Shown: positions 29,001 through 38,868, numbered from the stretch's first letter. The stretch is 64,000 nucleotides of DNA from Corynebacterium zhongnanshanii (GCF_014490575.1 NZ_CP061033.1:310001-374000); one strand, 5' to 3'. Numbers and translations are program-made. The notes: generated by a model from the letters alone, not told the origin.

Positions 29001-30043
29001 TCGCCGACCTCGCCGTAGTTCACGGGGTTGCCGTCCTGATCGACGACGCCCAAGTCCCAGCCCCGCAACGGCAACCCAATGGAGACAGAGCCGCGCCCGT
29101 CCATGGTGGTGCCGCACGCCACGACGGTGGCTTCGGTGGGTCCGTAGGTGTTCCAGAGTTCTCGGGAGGGGGTGGCAAGCCGCCCGGCGAGTTCGTCGGG
29201 GCAGGCTTCGCCGCCAAAGATGAGGAGGCGGACGGCGTCCAGGGCTTCGTCGGGCCAGAGGCTGGCGAGGGTAGGGACGGTGGAGATGGCGGTGATGTTA
29301 TGGGAGATCAGCCAGGGGCCTAAGTCCACGCCGGAGCGCACGAGGGCGCGGGGTGCGGGGACCAGGCAGGCGCCGTGGCGCCAGGCGAGCCACATTTCTT
29401 CGCAGGAGGCGTCGAAGGCAACGGACAGTCCGGCGAGGACGCGGTCGCCGGGGCCGAGCGGGCCGCTGGGGTGGTTCACCAGGAACAGCTCGGCTTCGGC
29501 GTCCACGAAGGCGGCGGCGTTGCGGTGGGTGACGGCCACGCCTTTGGGGGTTCCGGTGGAGCCGGAGGTGAAGATGATCCAAGCGTCGGAGTCAGTGGTG
29601 GGGCCGGTGAGGGCTGTATCGTCAGCGGAGTCGTGGACGTTCGCCTCCGGGTCCGTGCCTGTGACGGTGAGCCCGTTGTGGTCACACAGTGCATCCACTT
29701 GGGCTTCGCCGAACACCAGGTCGGCGCGTTCTTGGGGGTCGTCGGCGTCCACGGGGACATAGGCGGCGCCGGCGTGCAGGGTAGCCAGGATGGCGATATA
29801 AAGTTCCCGGCTTCCCGACGGCATGCGTATGCCTACCCGGTCACCGCGGCGGATGCCTTGGCTAGCCAGTTTGCTGCTGAGGGCGTGGACGTCCCGGAGG
29901 AGTTCGGAGTAGGTGAGCACGCCGTTGCCATCGTCGAGCGCGGCGGCGTCGGGGTACGTGTCCGCGGTGGCGCGGAAGATGTCAACGAGGGTGCGGGGTT
30001 CAGGAGCTTCTGAGGAACGCAGATAGTGCGCGGGAATATCCAC
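26027..30043 (-). CDS. Pls/PosA-type non-ribosomal peptide synthetase, poly-lysine-synthetase-like
   Basis: This 1338-aa single-module membrane NRPS starts with an adenylation domain (1-500: IIFTSGSTGTPKGVAVTH, A4 FDAS at 210-213, YGPTEATV, A10 SGKVDKKALP). A carrier domain follows, with phosphopantetheine Ser545 in LGGTSLS. From about 610 it has three blocks of membrane helices alternating with soluble acyltransferase/left-handed-helix-like domains. No condensation or thioesterase domain is recognisable. This is the layout and size of epsilon-poly-L-lysine synthetase. Aligning by eye with GrsA, the ten specificity residues are D211 A212 E215 S254 I275 G277 T299 V307 V308 K491, close to lysine-type codes I remember (DAESIGSVCK). 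Starts GTG 30043, 9 nt after a MarR gene. Confidence 0.85.
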   Translation of the reverse strand: MDIPAHYLRSSEAPEPRTLVDIFRATADTYPDAAALDDGNGVLTYSELLRDVHALSSKLASQGIRRGDRVGIRMPSGSRELYIAILATLHAGAAYVPVDADDPQERADLVFGEAQVDALCDHNGLTVTGTDPEANVHDSADDTALTGPTTDSDAWIIFTSGSTGTPKGVAVTHRNAAAFVDAEAELFLVNHPSGPLGPGDRVLAGLSVAFDASCEEMWLAWRHGACLVPAPRALVRSGVDLGPWLISHNITAISTVPTLASLWPDEALDAVRLLIFGGEACPDELAGRLATPSRELWNTYGPTEATVVACGTTMDGRGSVSIGLPLRGWDLGVVDQDGNPVNYGEVGELVIGGVGLARYLDPAKDAEKFAPMDTLGWERAYRSGDHVRLEEDGLYFVGRIDDQVKIGGRRIELGEVDAALSALDNVRSGSVVVQTTGGGDKVLVGYVSPEHGTAADFDLDAALTHLRASLPAAMVPRLCALDSLPVTTSGKVDKKALPWPLPASGAEDTHFDDSEQERIARLWSDALGLEVTNPDQDFFSLGGTSLSAATMIARLRSTVPSVSVRDLYDHSRLAAFSARVAEVAEQARQDQHAQPSHNSPAHQGPVPRVRWTTRLAQALIQVPAMMLGALQWITWILFGNWALHGILGLTGQPDQPSPGDPWPFLSQIVVPVNGWLVLALFLIFATPLGRMPLAALLIRGLLAGVQPGDYPRGGATHLRLWAAERVADTSGARDVSGASWITTFARWLGADVGRGVQLHTLPPVTGMLTLGNYSSVEPEVDLSGYWVEGDTLHLGHIVIGDGATVGARSTLLPGTTIASNAHIDAGSCVTGAKKVKSGARWAGSPAKKVGKAKGTFPSEAPPRKPLWRAGYALGAVVLSILPLLSLAVGIVFVLWALSLSMQGATLQHTHSGWTILALLVPLSALGGLVIFATYTALTWILVRVLSIGLAPGVIPVRSFSGWRVWFIERLMDAARTQLFPLYAAQLTPWWFRSLGAKIGRDAEISTAVMVPTFADVRDGAFLADDTMVGGYELGGRGWMRTGTTRVGKRSFLGNSGIAGPERNLKKNSLVAVLSSTPKKTKAGSNWLGSPPERLRRTVEADTHEGRTYNPSRRVKAARGAVETLRLLAPMTSAVIAACVIAAIQYQLLAGPISLVWLPLWGALVLILAGFAAATLTVAMKWLCVGRIRPGEHELWSRFVWLNELQDQFVETVAGPWFLAHTHGTGSLNVFLRALGARIGRGAWLDTYWLPEADLVVIEDGATVGPGCVVQTHLFHDRIMSLDTVVLRAGSTLGPHSVALPASDIGRTTSVGPASLVMRGDHVPANTRWHGNPIEIRRD

Positions 30044-30052
30044 AGTCAGGGC

Positions 30053-30505
30053 TTACTCGTCAATCACGTCGGTGGCGATGATGGAGTGGGCGAGCTTCCT
30101 TAAGTGCTTGAGCTGCTTGGATGTGGAGTCATCCAGGGCCTTGTCCTCGGCGGAGGTGACGACCGGTAAGAGGGCATTGAAAGCCTTCTCGCCCTTCTTG
30201 GTGATGGAGATGATTTGCCGGCGGCGGTCTTGAGGGTCCTTGATCCTTTTGGCGAGGTGACGTTTTTCCAGGGAGTCCACCAGGCGGACCATGTCAGAGC
30301 GGTCGATTCCTAGGATATCGCCGAGTGTTGCCTGGCTGGCGGCGTCGCCATCAACGAGGCAGCAGAGGATCCAGTATTCGCGGAGGTTGTACCCGTGTTC
30401 GTCCAGGGCGGTTTCGACAAACTCGCGGGTCCGTCGGCGAAGGCGTTCCAGTTGGAAGCTGGGGGAGGAGAGCAGATCCTTGGGCAGTGGGTACGTCTCT
30501 GGCAT
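30053..30505 (-). CDS. MarR family regulator upstream of the NRPS
   Basis: This 150-aa winged-helix protein has REYWILCCLVDGDAASQATLGDILGIDRSDMVRLVDSLEKRHLAKRIKDPQDRRRQIISITKKG, a typical MarR DNA-binding region. It is the first gene of a two-gene unit with the NRPS, the stop lying 9 nt before the NRPS start, so it is the obvious candidate regulator of that gene. The start is ATG 30505; TAGGCT (30512-30517) lies 6 nt upstream, predicting a leaderless transcript. Ligand unknown. Confidence 0.88.
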   Translation of the reverse strand: MPETYPLPKDLLSSPSFQLERLRRRTREFVETALDEHGYNLREYWILCCLVDGDAASQATLGDILGIDRSDMVRLVDSLEKRHLAKRIKDPQDRRRQIISITKKGEKAFNALLPVVTSAEDKALDDSTSKQLKHLRKLAHSIIATDVIDE

Positions 30506-30604
30506 AGCTCTAGCCTAGCGCCGGGTACAGGGGATTGTCTAATTATTGAGATTTCCCACTATTATTTTTGGGTGTAACCGCTTTTCGCCTTTTTGGCACC
30601 GTGG

Positions 30605-30910
30605 CTAGCGGTTGTCCACGATGGCCAGACCGGCGTCGCGCCACCCGGAGGTGCCGTTGAGGACGTTGATGGAGTCGATGCCGTTGAGCTCGAGCCACTG
30701 GCAGGCGCGTGCGGAGCGTCCGCCGGACAAGCAGATGATGTAGATGTCTTCGTTCAAGTCCAGCTCCCCGTAGCGGCTTTGGAGCTCGGTGAGGGGGATG
30801 TTGGTGGCGCCTTCGGCATGCCATTGCGCGAACTCATCGGCTTCGCGAACATCGATCAGCTGTGCGTTGGCTGGGACATCGGTGGGTTCTACAGATTCAA
30901 ACTCGCTCAT
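30605..30910 (-). CDS. Rhodanese-like sulfurtransferase
   Basis: This 101-aa single-domain rhodanese shows LIDVREADEFAQWHAEGATNIPL and the active-site loop CLSGGRS with the persulfide Cys. The family moves sulfane sulfur; the acceptor here is unknown. The start is ATG 30910; TATAGT (30919-30924) lies 8 nt upstream, so it is probably leaderless. It lies downstream of ppa but is separated from it by a strong hairpin. Confidence 0.9.
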   Translation of the reverse strand: MSEFESVEPTDVPANAQLIDVREADEFAQWHAEGATNIPLTELQSRYGELDLNEDIYIICLSGGRSARACQWLELNGIDSINVLNGTSGWRDAGLAIVDNR

Positions 30911-30937
30911 GGCTCTCCACTATAGGGAAGGCGCACA

Positions 30938-30983
30938 AACGCCGCAGCGAGAGCCTCGTTCGTGAAGCTCTCGCTGCGGCGTT
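30938..30983 (-). terminator. Hairpin after ppa
   Basis: AACGCCGCAGCGAGAG and CTCTCGCTGCGGCGTT form a 16-bp perfect stem with a 14-nt loop. On the minus strand it is followed by TTTGTG, a weak T-run. Confidence 0.8.
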
Positions 30984-31032
30984 GCATGAGATAAGCCCGT
31001 CAGGGCTCTCCGCGGAGCGTTCTTTACGCTCT

Positions 31033-31506
31033 TTACTTGTAGCGATCCTTTGCTTCTTCCAGGATCTTTTCGGCCTCAGCCTTGTTGCCCCAGCCAGAGC
31101 CGGTGACTTCCTTGTTAGGCTCCAGGTCCTTGTAGTGGACGAAGAAGTGCTCGATCTCGTCCAGGGTGAACTTGTTGACGTCCTCGATGTCCTGGTAGTT
31201 CTCGAAGCGTGGGTCGTCCAGCACGCACAGGAGCTTGTCGTCGCCGCCGGCTTCGTCGGTCATCTTGAACACTCCCACGGGGCGTGCCTTGACGATCACG
31301 CCGGGGAACACTGGTTCTGGGAGGATGACCAGCGCGTCCAGTGGGTCGCCGTCCTCGCCCAGGGTGTGGTCGATGAAGCCGTAGTCGGCTGGGTATGCCA
31401 TGGGGGTGAACAGGTAGCGGTCCAGGTAGACCTTGCCGGTTTCGTGGTCCACTTCGTACTTGTTGCGGGAGCCCTTGGGGATTTCAATGGTTACTTCAAT
31501 GCTCAT
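31033..31506 (-). CDS. ppa: Inorganic pyrophosphatase
   Basis: This family I pyrophosphatase of 157 aa hydrolyses PPi to phosphate. Visible are the N-terminal [36 protein letters not shown] with the metal-binding aspartates, and DDKLLCV. I start at ATG 31506 (MSIEVTIE), which gives the normal length; the frame stays open for 74 codons further, but that part is shadow. TAGAAT (31515-31520) lies 8 nt upstream, so the mRNA is probably leaderless. The -10 box is back to back with that of dacB. Confidence 0.96.
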   Translation of the reverse strand: MSIEVTIEIPKGSRNKYEVDHETGKVYLDRYLFTPMAYPADYGFIDHTLGEDGDPLDALVILPEPVFPGVIVKARPVGVFKMTDEAGGDDKLLCVLDDPRFENYQDIEDVNKFTLDEIEHFFVHYKDLEPNKEVTGSGWGNKAEAEKILEEAKDRYK

Positions 31507-31514
31507 GGTGTTCC

Positions 31515-31530
31515 ATTCTATTGCTAGTGT
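31515..31530. promoter_or_regulatory. Back-to-back -10 boxes of ppa and dacB
   Basis: TAGAAT on the minus strand (31515-31520) serves ppa and TAGTGT on the plus strand (31525-31530) serves dacB; only four bases lie between them. Each lies 7-8 nt from its start codon. Each promoter's -35 zone therefore falls within or next to the other gene's first codons. Confidence 0.55.
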
Positions 31531-31537
31531 GGGGGAG

Positions 31538-32872
31538 ATGAAAAGCAGGAAGACTGTGTGGCGCTGGTTGGCTGTTTTGTCCGTCCTTGTGCTTGTGGTG
31601 TGTGGTGCCGTTGCGGGGGCGTGGTGGTGGACTACGCAGCATACGTTCAGCGTTGCACGCCCTGCCGCCGTGTCCGAGGCGTCTGCGTCCTTCCTTTCCC
31701 CCGACGCCCAGTCTGCGTCCCCCAACATCTCTGCCGCTGTGCAGGGCTTTTCTGATGATCCGGCGTTGGGGGAGCTGTCTGCTCACGTGACGGATGCTGT
31801 GACGGGGCAGGTGCTGTGGGAGAAGAATGCTGAGTCTTTTCTGGTGCCGGCGTCCGTTACGAAGCTGGTGACTGCCGGGGCGGCGCTGAGCGTGTTGCCG
31901 TCTGATGCGGTGGTGACCACCCGGGTGGTGGAGGAGGCTCCGGGGCGGCTGGTGCTGGTCGGCGGGGGTGATGTGACGCTGACGGACAAGCCGGGTGGGG
32001 GCTTCTACACGGATGCCGCGAGTGTGCAGGACTTGGCTGACCAGGTGGCGACGGCCTTGCAGGGGCGCACGGTGACGTCGATCCGGGTGGACAACTCCAT
32101 CCGTGAGGGTTCTGTGTTTAATGACACGTGGGATCCCGAGGATGTGGAGGGGGGAAATGTGGCAGATGTGGACTCGGTGATGCTGGACGGCGGCCGGGTG
32201 GATCCATCGGATTCTTATTCGCCGCGCTCGTCCTCGCCCGCGGAGGATGTGGCCCGCAGCTTGGCAGCCCAGCTGGGAGCTGAGGACGCGCAGATTTCTG
32301 TGGACGATCGGCCGGCTGCCGCGGAGGCGCAGGAGCTGGGGTCGGTGACGTCGGCACCGCTGGAGGTGCGGGTGCGGGACATGCTGGTGCACTCGGACAA
32401 CGTGCTGGCGGAGGCCATTGGCCGCGAGGTTGCTGAGGCCCGCGGCCTACCCCACACCTTCGAGGGCGCTACCCGCGCCACCATCGAGACCTTGACCGAC
32501 GAGGGCCTGTCCATGGACGGGGTGGTGTTGAAGGACAACTCCGGCATGAGTGAGAAGAACCGCCTGAACGCCCGGGTGCTGGATTCTCTGCTGGCCTCGG
32601 AGAAGTTCCGCCCACTGCTGGACGCGCTTCCGGTCTCCTCCGTGGAGGGGACCCTGTCCCACCGCTACGAGGAAGGCTCCGGAGCCGAAGCCTCTGCGGG
32701 GTATGTCCGCGCGAAAACCGGCACGCTGGACGGGGTGAACGCCCTGGCGGGCACCGTGATGACGGAAGAGGGGCGCCCGCTGACGTTTGCTTTCCTCTCG
32801 AATGACTCTTCTCCCGACGAGGCGCGGCCGGCCCTCGACCGGCTGGCGAACGCCCTGCACACCGCCGCATGA
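31538..32872 (+). CDS. dacB: D-alanyl-D-alanine carboxypeptidase (PBP4, DacB type)
   Basis: This 444-aa secreted or membrane-anchored S13 peptidase trims peptidoglycan stem peptides. An N-terminal hydrophobic helix ([25 protein letters not shown]) anchors or exports it. The three penicillin-binding motifs are present: SVTK in [15 protein letters not shown] in [13 protein letters not shown] and KTG in [11 protein letters not shown] start at ATG 31538 (MKSRKTVW) with TAGTGT 7 nt upstream rather than the longer frame. The stop overlaps the tilS start by ATGA. First gene of the dacB-tilS-hpt-ftsH block. Confidence 0.92.
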   Translation: MKSRKTVWRWLAVLSVLVLVVCGAVAGAWWWTTQHTFSVARPAAVSEASASFLSPDAQSASPNISAAVQGFSDDPALGELSAHVTDAVTGQVLWEKNAESFLVPASVTKLVTAGAALSVLPSDAVVTTRVVEEAPGRLVLVGGGDVTLTDKPGGGFYTDAASVQDLADQVATALQGRTVTSIRVDNSIREGSVFNDTWDPEDVEGGNVADVDSVMLDGGRVDPSDSYSPRSSSPAEDVARSLAAQLGAEDAQISVDDRPAAAEAQELGSVTSAPLEVRVRDMLVHSDNVLAEAIGREVAEARGLPHTFEGATRATIETLTDEGLSMDGVVLKDNSGMSEKNRLNARVLDSLLASEKFRPLLDALPVSSVEGTLSHRYEEGSGAEASAGYVRAKTGTLDGVNALAGTVMTEEGRPLTFAFLSNDSSPDEARPALDRLANALHTAA

Positions 32873-33888
32873 GCCTGCACTCACAGTTCCGCCGCTGGCT
32901 CCGCGAGTTGCCGCCCGAGGCACAGCTGAGCCAGGCAGCAGACGTGGTGGTGGGACTCTCCGGCGGCGCTGATTCCCTCGCGCTCACGCGCGCCGCGGTG
33001 CGCGTGGGGCTAAGCGTCCACGCGGTGGTGGTAGACCACCAGCTTCAAGCCGACAGTGGGGCCGTGGCGCGCCGCGCCGCGGAGCAGGCCACGCACCTGG
33101 GCGCGGCCAGCGCCCACGTGGTGGCCTGCGACGTAGACGGCACCACCGAGGGGGCGGCGCGCCACGCGCGCTACCAGGCCCTCGGCCACGCGGCAGCGCA
33201 GCTGGGGAAGGCCGCGCTCCCGGTGCTGGTGGCACACACCGCCCGGGATGACGCCGAAGGCGTGATCCTGGGCCTCATCCGCGGCTCCGGGGCAGCGTCC
33301 CTAGCAGGCATGCGGCCCGTGTCCTTCGATCACCCCGTGGTGGACGCAGGGGCCGCCTGGTTGGGGAGGCCCCTGCTGACCGTCACCCGAGAGATGACGG
33401 AACAGGAATGCGTGCACGCCGGCTTGAGCGTCTACGAGGACCCCCACAACTCGTCGGCGGACTATCTGCGCTCGCGCGTGCGCACGGAACTCTTTCCCGT
33501 CCTCAACCGCATCGCGGGCCAGGACGTATCCGCAAACCTCTCCCGGACCGCGCGCCTGCTGCGCCAGGACGAAGACGCCCTGACTCAGCAGGCATGCCAG
33601 ATCGTGCCGAGCCTGCTCAGCCCCGACGGCGAACGGCTCGATTGTAAGGGAGTGATGGCGGTGGAGGGTGCGCTTCGGCGTCGGATAATCAAACAATGGC
33701 TAAGCCCCACGGCGGGCGCGTTGACCAGCACACATCTAGAAAGAATCGAACAATTGGTGGTCAACTACACTGGCCAAGGCGCAGTGTCTGTCCCGTGGCC
33801 TACAATGGACGGACACGCGCCAGATCACGCGCGACTTGCTGTGGCACGAGTCACGGGCTATCTCACGATAATCCACGAACCGCGCTAG
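32869..33888 (+). CDS. tilS: tRNA(Ile)-lysidine synthetase
   Basis: TilS converts C34 of the CAU-anticodon isoleucine tRNA to lysidine. The 339-aa protein has the ATP-pyrophosphatase P-loop [41 protein letters not shown] and the [23 protein letters not shown] signature of the family. Its short C-terminal part is normal for actinobacteria. The start is ATG 32869, overlapping the dacB stop, so translation is coupled. hpt follows 50 bp later. Confidence 0.95.
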   Translation: MSLHSQFRRWLRELPPEAQLSQAADVVVGLSGGADSLALTRAAVRVGLSVHAVVVDHQLQADSGAVARRAAEQATHLGAASAHVVACDVDGTTEGAARHARYQALGHAAAQLGKAALPVLVAHTARDDAEGVILGLIRGSGAASLAGMRPVSFDHPVVDAGAAWLGRPLLTVTREMTEQECVHAGLSVYEDPHNSSADYLRSRVRTELFPVLNRIAGQDVSANLSRTARLLRQDEDALTQQACQIVPSLLSPDGERLDCKGVMAVEGALRRRIIKQWLSPTAGALTSTHLERIEQLVVNYTGQGAVSVPWPTMDGHAPDHARLAVARVTGYLTIIHEPR

Positions 33889-33938
33889 AGATTTTTAAGA
33901 ACAAGAACACAACAACCCATCTAGGGAGAAAACACACC

Positions 33939-34544
33939 ATGTCGGACCAGCCCCGCAGCGCAGGACACAGCGACAAGGACTCCAACGTCCCAGCAAACGC
34001 CTACGGCGATGATATTGAGAGCGTGCTGATCACGGAGGAAGAACTCCAGACGCGCATCCAGGAGATGGCGGACCGGCTCTCCGAGCGTTTCAAGGACGAG
34101 GACGAAGACCTGATCCTGCTGTGCGTCCTCAAGGGTGCCGTGTTCTTCATTACTGACTTCGCCCGGGCGATGAACATCCCCACGCAGATCGAGTTCATGG
34201 CCGTCTCCTCCTACGGTAACTCCACCCGCTCCTCCGGCGTGGTGCGCATTCTGAAGGATCTGGATCGCGAAATCGCGGGGCGCAACGTCATCATCGTGGA
34301 GGACATCATCGATTCCGGCCTGACCCTGTCCTGGCTGCTGCGGAACCTGAAGAACCGCCAGCCGAAGAGCCTGGGCGTGGTGTCCTTGCTGCGTAAGGCG
34401 GAAGCGGTGAAGGTGGACATCGAGCTGGAAGATCTGGGCTTCGACATCCCGAATGAATTCGTGGTGGGCTACGGCCTGGACTTCGCCGAGCGTTACCGCG
34501 ACGTGCCGTTTATCGGTACACTGCGCCCAAGTGTGTATGAATAA
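33939..34544 (+). CDS. hpt: Hypoxanthine phosphoribosyltransferase
   Basis: Hpt salvages hypoxanthine and guanine to IMP and GMP with PRPP. The protein is 201 aa. The PRPP-binding loop is [19 protein letters not shown]; the N-terminal [17 protein letters not shown] and [14 protein letters not shown] flexible loop are also typical. The start is ATG 33939 with GGGAGA about 10 nt upstream; the frame stays open further back but that runs into tilS. The first 25 residues (polar, Asn/Ser/Asp-rich) are extra compared with short relatives. Confidence 0.95.
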   Translation: MSDQPRSAGHSDKDSNVPANAYGDDIESVLITEEELQTRIQEMADRLSERFKDEDEDLILLCVLKGAVFFITDFARAMNIPTQIEFMAVSSYGNSTRSSGVVRILKDLDREIAGRNVIIVEDIIDSGLTLSWLLRNLKNRQPKSLGVVSLLRKAEAVKVDIELEDLGFDIPNEFVVGYGLDFAERYRDVPFIGTLRPSVYE

Positions 34545-34623
34545 GCGCGCCGTGCGCCGCTGAGCGCACATAACCATTGCCCACTCCCTATTTGATGACA
34601 CATCGTTCATTACGACAGGAACT

Positions 34624-36933
34624 ATGGAAAAGAAAAAGGCCCTCCGGATCGCCGGCATCGTAGCGCTGGTATTGGTTGCGATTTACGCCTTTGGCCTGCT
34701 CACGGACAACACCCGGGGCTATGACAAGGTGGAGACCTCCATTGCGTTGCAGCAGCTGGATTCCAAGAACGTCAAGGAAGCCCAGATCAACGACCGTGAG
34801 CAAGAGGTGCAGCTGGAGCTGAAGGAACCCATCACGGTTGAGGGTAAGGAGGGGATCCAGAAGATCATCTCCCAGTACCCGGCACGCGCGTCCCAGGATG
34901 TGTTCACGGCGGTGAAGGGCTCCGAGGCGGAGAAGTTCAACACGAAGGTCACGCAGGATAGCTTCCTGATGTCCCTGTTGACGATGCTGCTGCCGGTGCT
35001 GTTGATGTTCGGCCTGCTGATCTTCCTGTTCACCCGCATGCAGGGCGGCGGGGGCGGCGGCATGAGCCCGTTCAAGATGGGCAAGTCCCGCCACAAGCAG
35101 CTGAACAAGGACAACCCGGAGAACACGTTCGACGACGTGGCCGGCGCCGACGAGGCCGTGGAGGAACTGGACGAGATCCGCGATTTCCTGTCCGACCCGT
35201 CCCGCTATGAAAAGCTGGGCGCGAAGATCCCGAAGGGCGTGCTGCTGTATGGCCCTCCGGGAACGGGTAAAACGCTGCTGGCACGCGCCGTGGCCGGGGA
35301 GGCCGGCGTTCCGTTCTTCAGCATCTCCGGTTCCGACTTCGTGGAGATGTTCGTGGGTGTGGGTGCCTCCCGCGTCCGTGACCTGTTCAAGGAGGCGAAG
35401 GAAAATGCGCCGTGCATTATCTTCGTCGATGAGATCGACGCCGTCGGCCGTCAACGCGGCTCCGGCATGGGTGGCGGCCACGACGAGCGTGAACAGACGC
35501 TGAACCAGCTGCTGGTGGAGATGGACGGCTTTGGCGACCGCGAGGGCGTGATCATCATGGCCGCCACGAACCGTCCGGACATTCTAGATCCTGCGCTGCT
35601 GCGTCCGGGCCGCTTTGACCGTCAGATCCCGGTCACGAACCCGGACCTGGCGGGACGCGAGCAGATCCTGCGCGTCCATGCGCAGGGCAAGCCGTTGGCC
35701 TCCGATGTGGATTTGAAGTCCCTGGCGAAGCGCACCGCGGGTATGTCCGGAGCGGACCTGGAGAACGTGCTGAACGAGGCGGCGCTGCTGACCGCGCGCG
35801 TGGACGGCAACGTGATTACGGGCGATGCGTTGGAGGAAGCCACGGACCGCGTGGTGGGTGGGCCGCGGCGCTCCTCCACGATCATCTCCGAGCATGAGAA
35901 GAAGGTCACCGCCTACCACGAGGGTGGTCACACCTTGGCGGCGTGGGCCATGAAGGACATTGACCGGGTGTACAAGGTCACGATCCTGGCCCGCGGGCGC
36001 ACGGGTGGTCACGCGATGACCGCCGGTGACGACGATAAGGGCATGTACAACCGCTCGGAGCTGTTCGCCCGCCTGGTGTTCGCCATGGGCGGCCGCGCGG
36101 CCGAGGAATTGGTGTTCGGCAATCCCACGACGGGCGCGTCGGCGGATATTGAGATGGCCACGAACATCGCGCGCGCGATGGTGACCGAGTACGGCATGAG
36201 CCCGCGCATCGGTGCGGTGAAGTTCGGTAAGGACGAGGGCGATCCGTTCAGCGGCCGTGGCGGCGGATCCAGCTCGGCGCCGTCCCCGGAGGTCGCGGCG
36301 ATCATTGATGAAGAGATGCGCATGCTCATGGACAAGGCGCAGAAGATCGCCTACGAGGTCTTGAGTGAGAACCGTTCCTACCTGGATCGGTTGGCGGAGA
36401 AGCTGCTGGAGAAGGAAACGCTGCGCCGCCCAGACCTGGAGGCAATCTTTGGTGACCTGGAGCCTCGGGAGGTGCGCGACATTTTCCCTGGCCAGGACAT
36501 CGACCGTCCGAAGGATTACCGCGAGCCGGTGAAGACTCCGGTGGAGCTTGCCCGCGAGCGTGGCGAGGAGCCGCCGAAGCGCAACGACTTCTTCTCTGCG
36601 GCGCGTAAGGCGCGGATGGAGCGGCGGAAGAAGGCGCAGGAGGAGCACCTGCGTGGTGCTGCTCCGGAGCAGACGTCCCAGCCGCAGGGTCAGGCTGCTC
36701 CGCAGGGTCCGGAGCGTGGCTTCCAGCTTCCGGAGCACGAGCGCCCGGATAACCCGTGGACCTCGGACGACGCGCCGACCCGCCAGATCCCAGCGCAGCC
36801 GGAGACCCCGGCGCAGCCGAAGAACGCGGAGCAGCCGAAGAACGCGGAGCAGAGCAGCGGTGGGCGCCATCATAAGGAGCAGCCTTCGGATAATCCTTAT
36901 GAGCGCTACCCGCTGGATGAGAACGACAAGTAG
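34624..36933 (+). CDS. ftsH: ATP-dependent zinc metalloprotease FtsH
   Basis: FtsH is a membrane-bound AAA+ protease for quality control of membrane and regulatory proteins. The 769-aa protein has membrane helices at about 8-26 and 115-138 and a Gly-rich turn. The AAA domain has Walker A GPPGTGKT at 210-217, [15 protein letters not shown] and the second-region-of-homology arginines. The zinc site is HEGGH at 432-436, where the usual form is HEAGH. The third ligand region is [14 protein letters not shown]. The last 150 residues are a polar Pro/Gln/Glu tail with tandem AEQPKN repeats, typical of corynebacterial FtsH. folE begins 31 bp downstream. Confidence 0.97.
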   Translation: MEKKKALRIAGIVALVLVAIYAFGLLTDNTRGYDKVETSIALQQLDSKNVKEAQINDREQEVQLELKEPITVEGKEGIQKIISQYPARASQDVFTAVKGSEAEKFNTKVTQDSFLMSLLTMLLPVLLMFGLLIFLFTRMQGGGGGGMSPFKMGKSRHKQLNKDNPENTFDDVAGADEAVEELDEIRDFLSDPSRYEKLGAKIPKGVLLYGPPGTGKTLLARAVAGEAGVPFFSISGSDFVEMFVGVGASRVRDLFKEAKENAPCIIFVDEIDAVGRQRGSGMGGGHDEREQTLNQLLVEMDGFGDREGVIIMAATNRPDILDPALLRPGRFDRQIPVTNPDLAGREQILRVHAQGKPLASDVDLKSLAKRTAGMSGADLENVLNEAALLTARVDGNVITGDALEEATDRVVGGPRRSSTIISEHEKKVTAYHEGGHTLAAWAMKDIDRVYKVTILARGRTGGHAMTAGDDDKGMYNRSELFARLVFAMGGRAAEELVFGNPTTGASADIEMATNIARAMVTEYGMSPRIGAVKFGKDEGDPFSGRGGGSSSAPSPEVAAIIDEEMRMLMDKAQKIAYEVLSENRSYLDRLAEKLLEKETLRRPDLEAIFGDLEPREVRDIFPGQDIDRPKDYREPVKTPVELARERGEEPPKRNDFFSAARKARMERRKKAQEEHLRGAAPEQTSQPQGQAAPQGPERGFQLPEHERPDNPWTSDDAPTRQIPAQPETPAQPKNAEQPKNAEQSSGGRHHKEQPSDNPYERYPLDENDK

Positions 36934-36964
36934 CACCCTTTTTTGAAGAATCGATTGTAAGCAC

Positions 36965-37555
36965 GTGACTGATACGCAGCAGGAATTTCCACAGTTCGAC
37001 CAAGAGCGCGCCGAAGCCGCCATCCGTGAACTGTTGTACGCCGTGGGTGAGGACCCCGACCGGGAGGGCCTCCGGGACACCCCGGCCCGCGTGGCCCGGG
37101 CTTATCGGGAGACCCTGTCCGGGTTGTACGAGGATCCGGAGGAGGTGCTGAACACCACCTTCAACGAGGAGCACCAGGAGTTGGTTCTGGTGCGGGACAT
37201 CCAGTTTTACTCGATGTGCGAGCACCACCTGGTGCCGTTCTTCGGCAAGGCGCACATCGGCTACATTCCGGGGCCGGAGGGGAAGGTCACGGGGCTGTCG
37301 AAGCTGGCGCGCCTCATTGATGGTCTGGCGAAGCGCCCGCAGGTGCAGGAGCGCCTTACCACCCAGGTGGCGGATGCGTTGATGACGAAGCTGGGCGCCT
37401 CGGCAGTGATCGTGGTGATTGAGGCGGAGCACCTGTGCATGGCGATGCGCGGCATCCGGAAGCCTGGTGCGAACACGGTGACTTCGGCGGTGCGCGGCGG
37501 CTTCCAGACCAATGCGTCCTCCCGCGCGGAGGCGATGGCGCTGATTCATTCATGA
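36965..37555 (+). CDS. folE: GTP cyclohydrolase I
   Basis: FolE opens GTP to make dihydroneopterin triphosphate, first step of folate synthesis. This 196-aa protein has [21 protein letters not shown] with the zinc Cys and His residues, [22 protein letters not shown] and the second zinc Cys in [11 protein letters not shown]. The start is GTG 36965; no strong ribosome-binding site is seen. Its stop overlaps the folP start by ATGA. It opens the folE-folP-folB-folK run. Confidence 0.96.
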   Translation: MTDTQQEFPQFDQERAEAAIRELLYAVGEDPDREGLRDTPARVARAYRETLSGLYEDPEEVLNTTFNEEHQELVLVRDIQFYSMCEHHLVPFFGKAHIGYIPGPEGKVTGLSKLARLIDGLAKRPQVQERLTTQVADALMTKLGASAVIVVIEAEHLCMAMRGIRKPGANTVTSAVRGGFQTNASSRAEAMALIHS

Positions 37556-38451
37556 GTTTCCCCAGCACGTCCCACACCTCCACACCTGCCACGCAGGTGA
37601 TGGGCATCCTCAACGTCACGGATGATTCCTTTTCCGACGGCGGCCGCTACGTCGCGGTGGATAGCGCCCTGGCGCAGGCCCGCCAGATGCTCGCCGAGGG
37701 GGCGGACATCATCGACGTGGGAGGGGAGTCCACACGCCCCGGCGCCACCCGTGTGGACCCACAGCAGGAGGCCAGCCGCATCCGCCCTGTGATTGAGCAA
37801 CTGTCCGCGAACAATACGGTCACCAGCATTGATACGATGCGCGCCTCCACCGCGGCTGTGGCAGTCGAGGCAGGCGTGCATTACCTCAACGACGTCAGCG
37901 GCGGCCTGGCGGACCCGGACATGCTCACGGTCGCAGCCCAGTCCGGCCTCCCGATCATCCTCATGCACTGGAAGGCGGACACCTTCGAATCCGCCGCGGG
38001 CTACGAGCAGCACGGCGACATCGTGGCGCATGTCCGCGAGTTCCTGCTGCGCCGCGTGGACGCCGCGGTGGCCGCGGGTGTGGCACCGGAGAAGGTCATC
38101 GTGGACCCCGGCATCGGCTTCGCGAAGTCCCCGCAGGACAACTGGCGGCTGTTGCAGGCCACGGGGCAGCTGGCCAGCGAGTTCGCTGACCAGAGCCTCA
38201 GGATGCTCATCGGCGCGTCCCGGAAGCGTTTCCTCACCGCCCTGCGCCCCGCTGCCGATGGTGCGCCGGGCGACCCGTCTTCTGCCGACGACGCCACCGC
38301 GGCCGTCTCAGCCATTGCCGCGATTCAGGGTGCGTGGGCGGTGCGTGTGCATGCCGTGGCGCCGTCGCGAGCGGCGGTTGATGTAGCGTATGCGGTAGCA
38401 ACCGGATCCGGACCGGACGTGCCAGAGGATTGGAGGGCCCGCCGTGGCTGA
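37552..38451 (+). CDS. folP: Dihydropteroate synthase
   Basis: FolP joins para-aminobenzoate to dihydropterin pyrophosphate and is the sulfonamide target. The 299-aa protein has [56 protein letters not shown] and [11 protein letters not shown], the full set of pterin and pABA binding motifs. I start at ATG 37552, coupled to the folE stop, not at the in-frame codon inside folE. folB starts within its last codons. Confidence 0.95.
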   Translation: MSFPSTSHTSTPATQVMGILNVTDDSFSDGGRYVAVDSALAQARQMLAEGADIIDVGGESTRPGATRVDPQQEASRIRPVIEQLSANNTVTSIDTMRASTAAVAVEAGVHYLNDVSGGLADPDMLTVAAQSGLPIILMHWKADTFESAAGYEQHGDIVAHVREFLLRRVDAAVAAGVAPEKVIVDPGIGFAKSPQDNWRLLQATGQLASEFADQSLRMLIGASRKRFLTALRPAADGAPGDPSSADDATAAVSAIAAIQGAWAVRVHAVAPSRAAVDVAYAVATGSGPDVPEDWRARRG

Positions 38452-38818
38452 CCGCATTGAACTGATGGGCGTGGAGGCCTTCGGCTACCACGGAGTGTAC
38501 GAGCACGAGAAGAAAGCCGGCCAGAAGTTCGTGGTGGACATCGTGGTGTGGACCGACTTCCGCACCGCGGCGGATACCGACCGGCTGGGCCACACGATTT
38601 CCTACGTGGACCTGGCGAAGATCGCCGTGGATGCGATCGAGGGGGAGCCGTTCGATTTGATCGAGACGCTAGCCTCCCGCATCGCGGAGCGGATCCAGGA
38701 CATCGAGGGCGTGCTGGCCAACGAGGTGACGGTGCACAAGCCGCAGGCACCGATTAATTATCCTTTCGCGGATGTGCGCGTGGTGGCTCGCCGGTCCGGG
38801 AAAACCCCCACCGCCTAG
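38444..38818 (+). CDS. folB: Dihydroneopterin aldolase
   Basis: FolB splits dihydroneopterin to hydroxymethyl-dihydropterin and glycolaldehyde. The 124-aa protein has ELMGVEAFGYHGVYEHEKKAGQKFVVDI with the conserved Tyr/His/Glu, DTDRLGHTISYVDLAKIA, and the catalytic lysine region VTVHKPQAPI. The start is GTG 38444, overlapping folP by 8 bp, with GGAGGG about 8 nt upstream. Confidence 0.94.
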   Translation: MADRIELMGVEAFGYHGVYEHEKKAGQKFVVDIVVWTDFRTAADTDRLGHTISYVDLAKIAVDAIEGEPFDLIETLASRIAERIQDIEGVLANEVTVHKPQAPINYPFADVRVVARRSGKTPTA

Positions 38819-38868
38819 CACCGCAGAGCGCCACCACTAAAACCACAACCAGGGAAGGGGCAAGTGCT

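Noticed and set aside
31507-31728. N-terminally extended pyrophosphatase frame
   Set aside because: The extra 74 codons overlap dacB on the other strand and lack family sequence; the internal ATG with a -10 box gives the normal protein.
35917-35931. FtsH zinc motif HEGGH as an inactivating change
   Set aside because: HExxH is intact; the Ala to Gly change affects a non-ligand position only.
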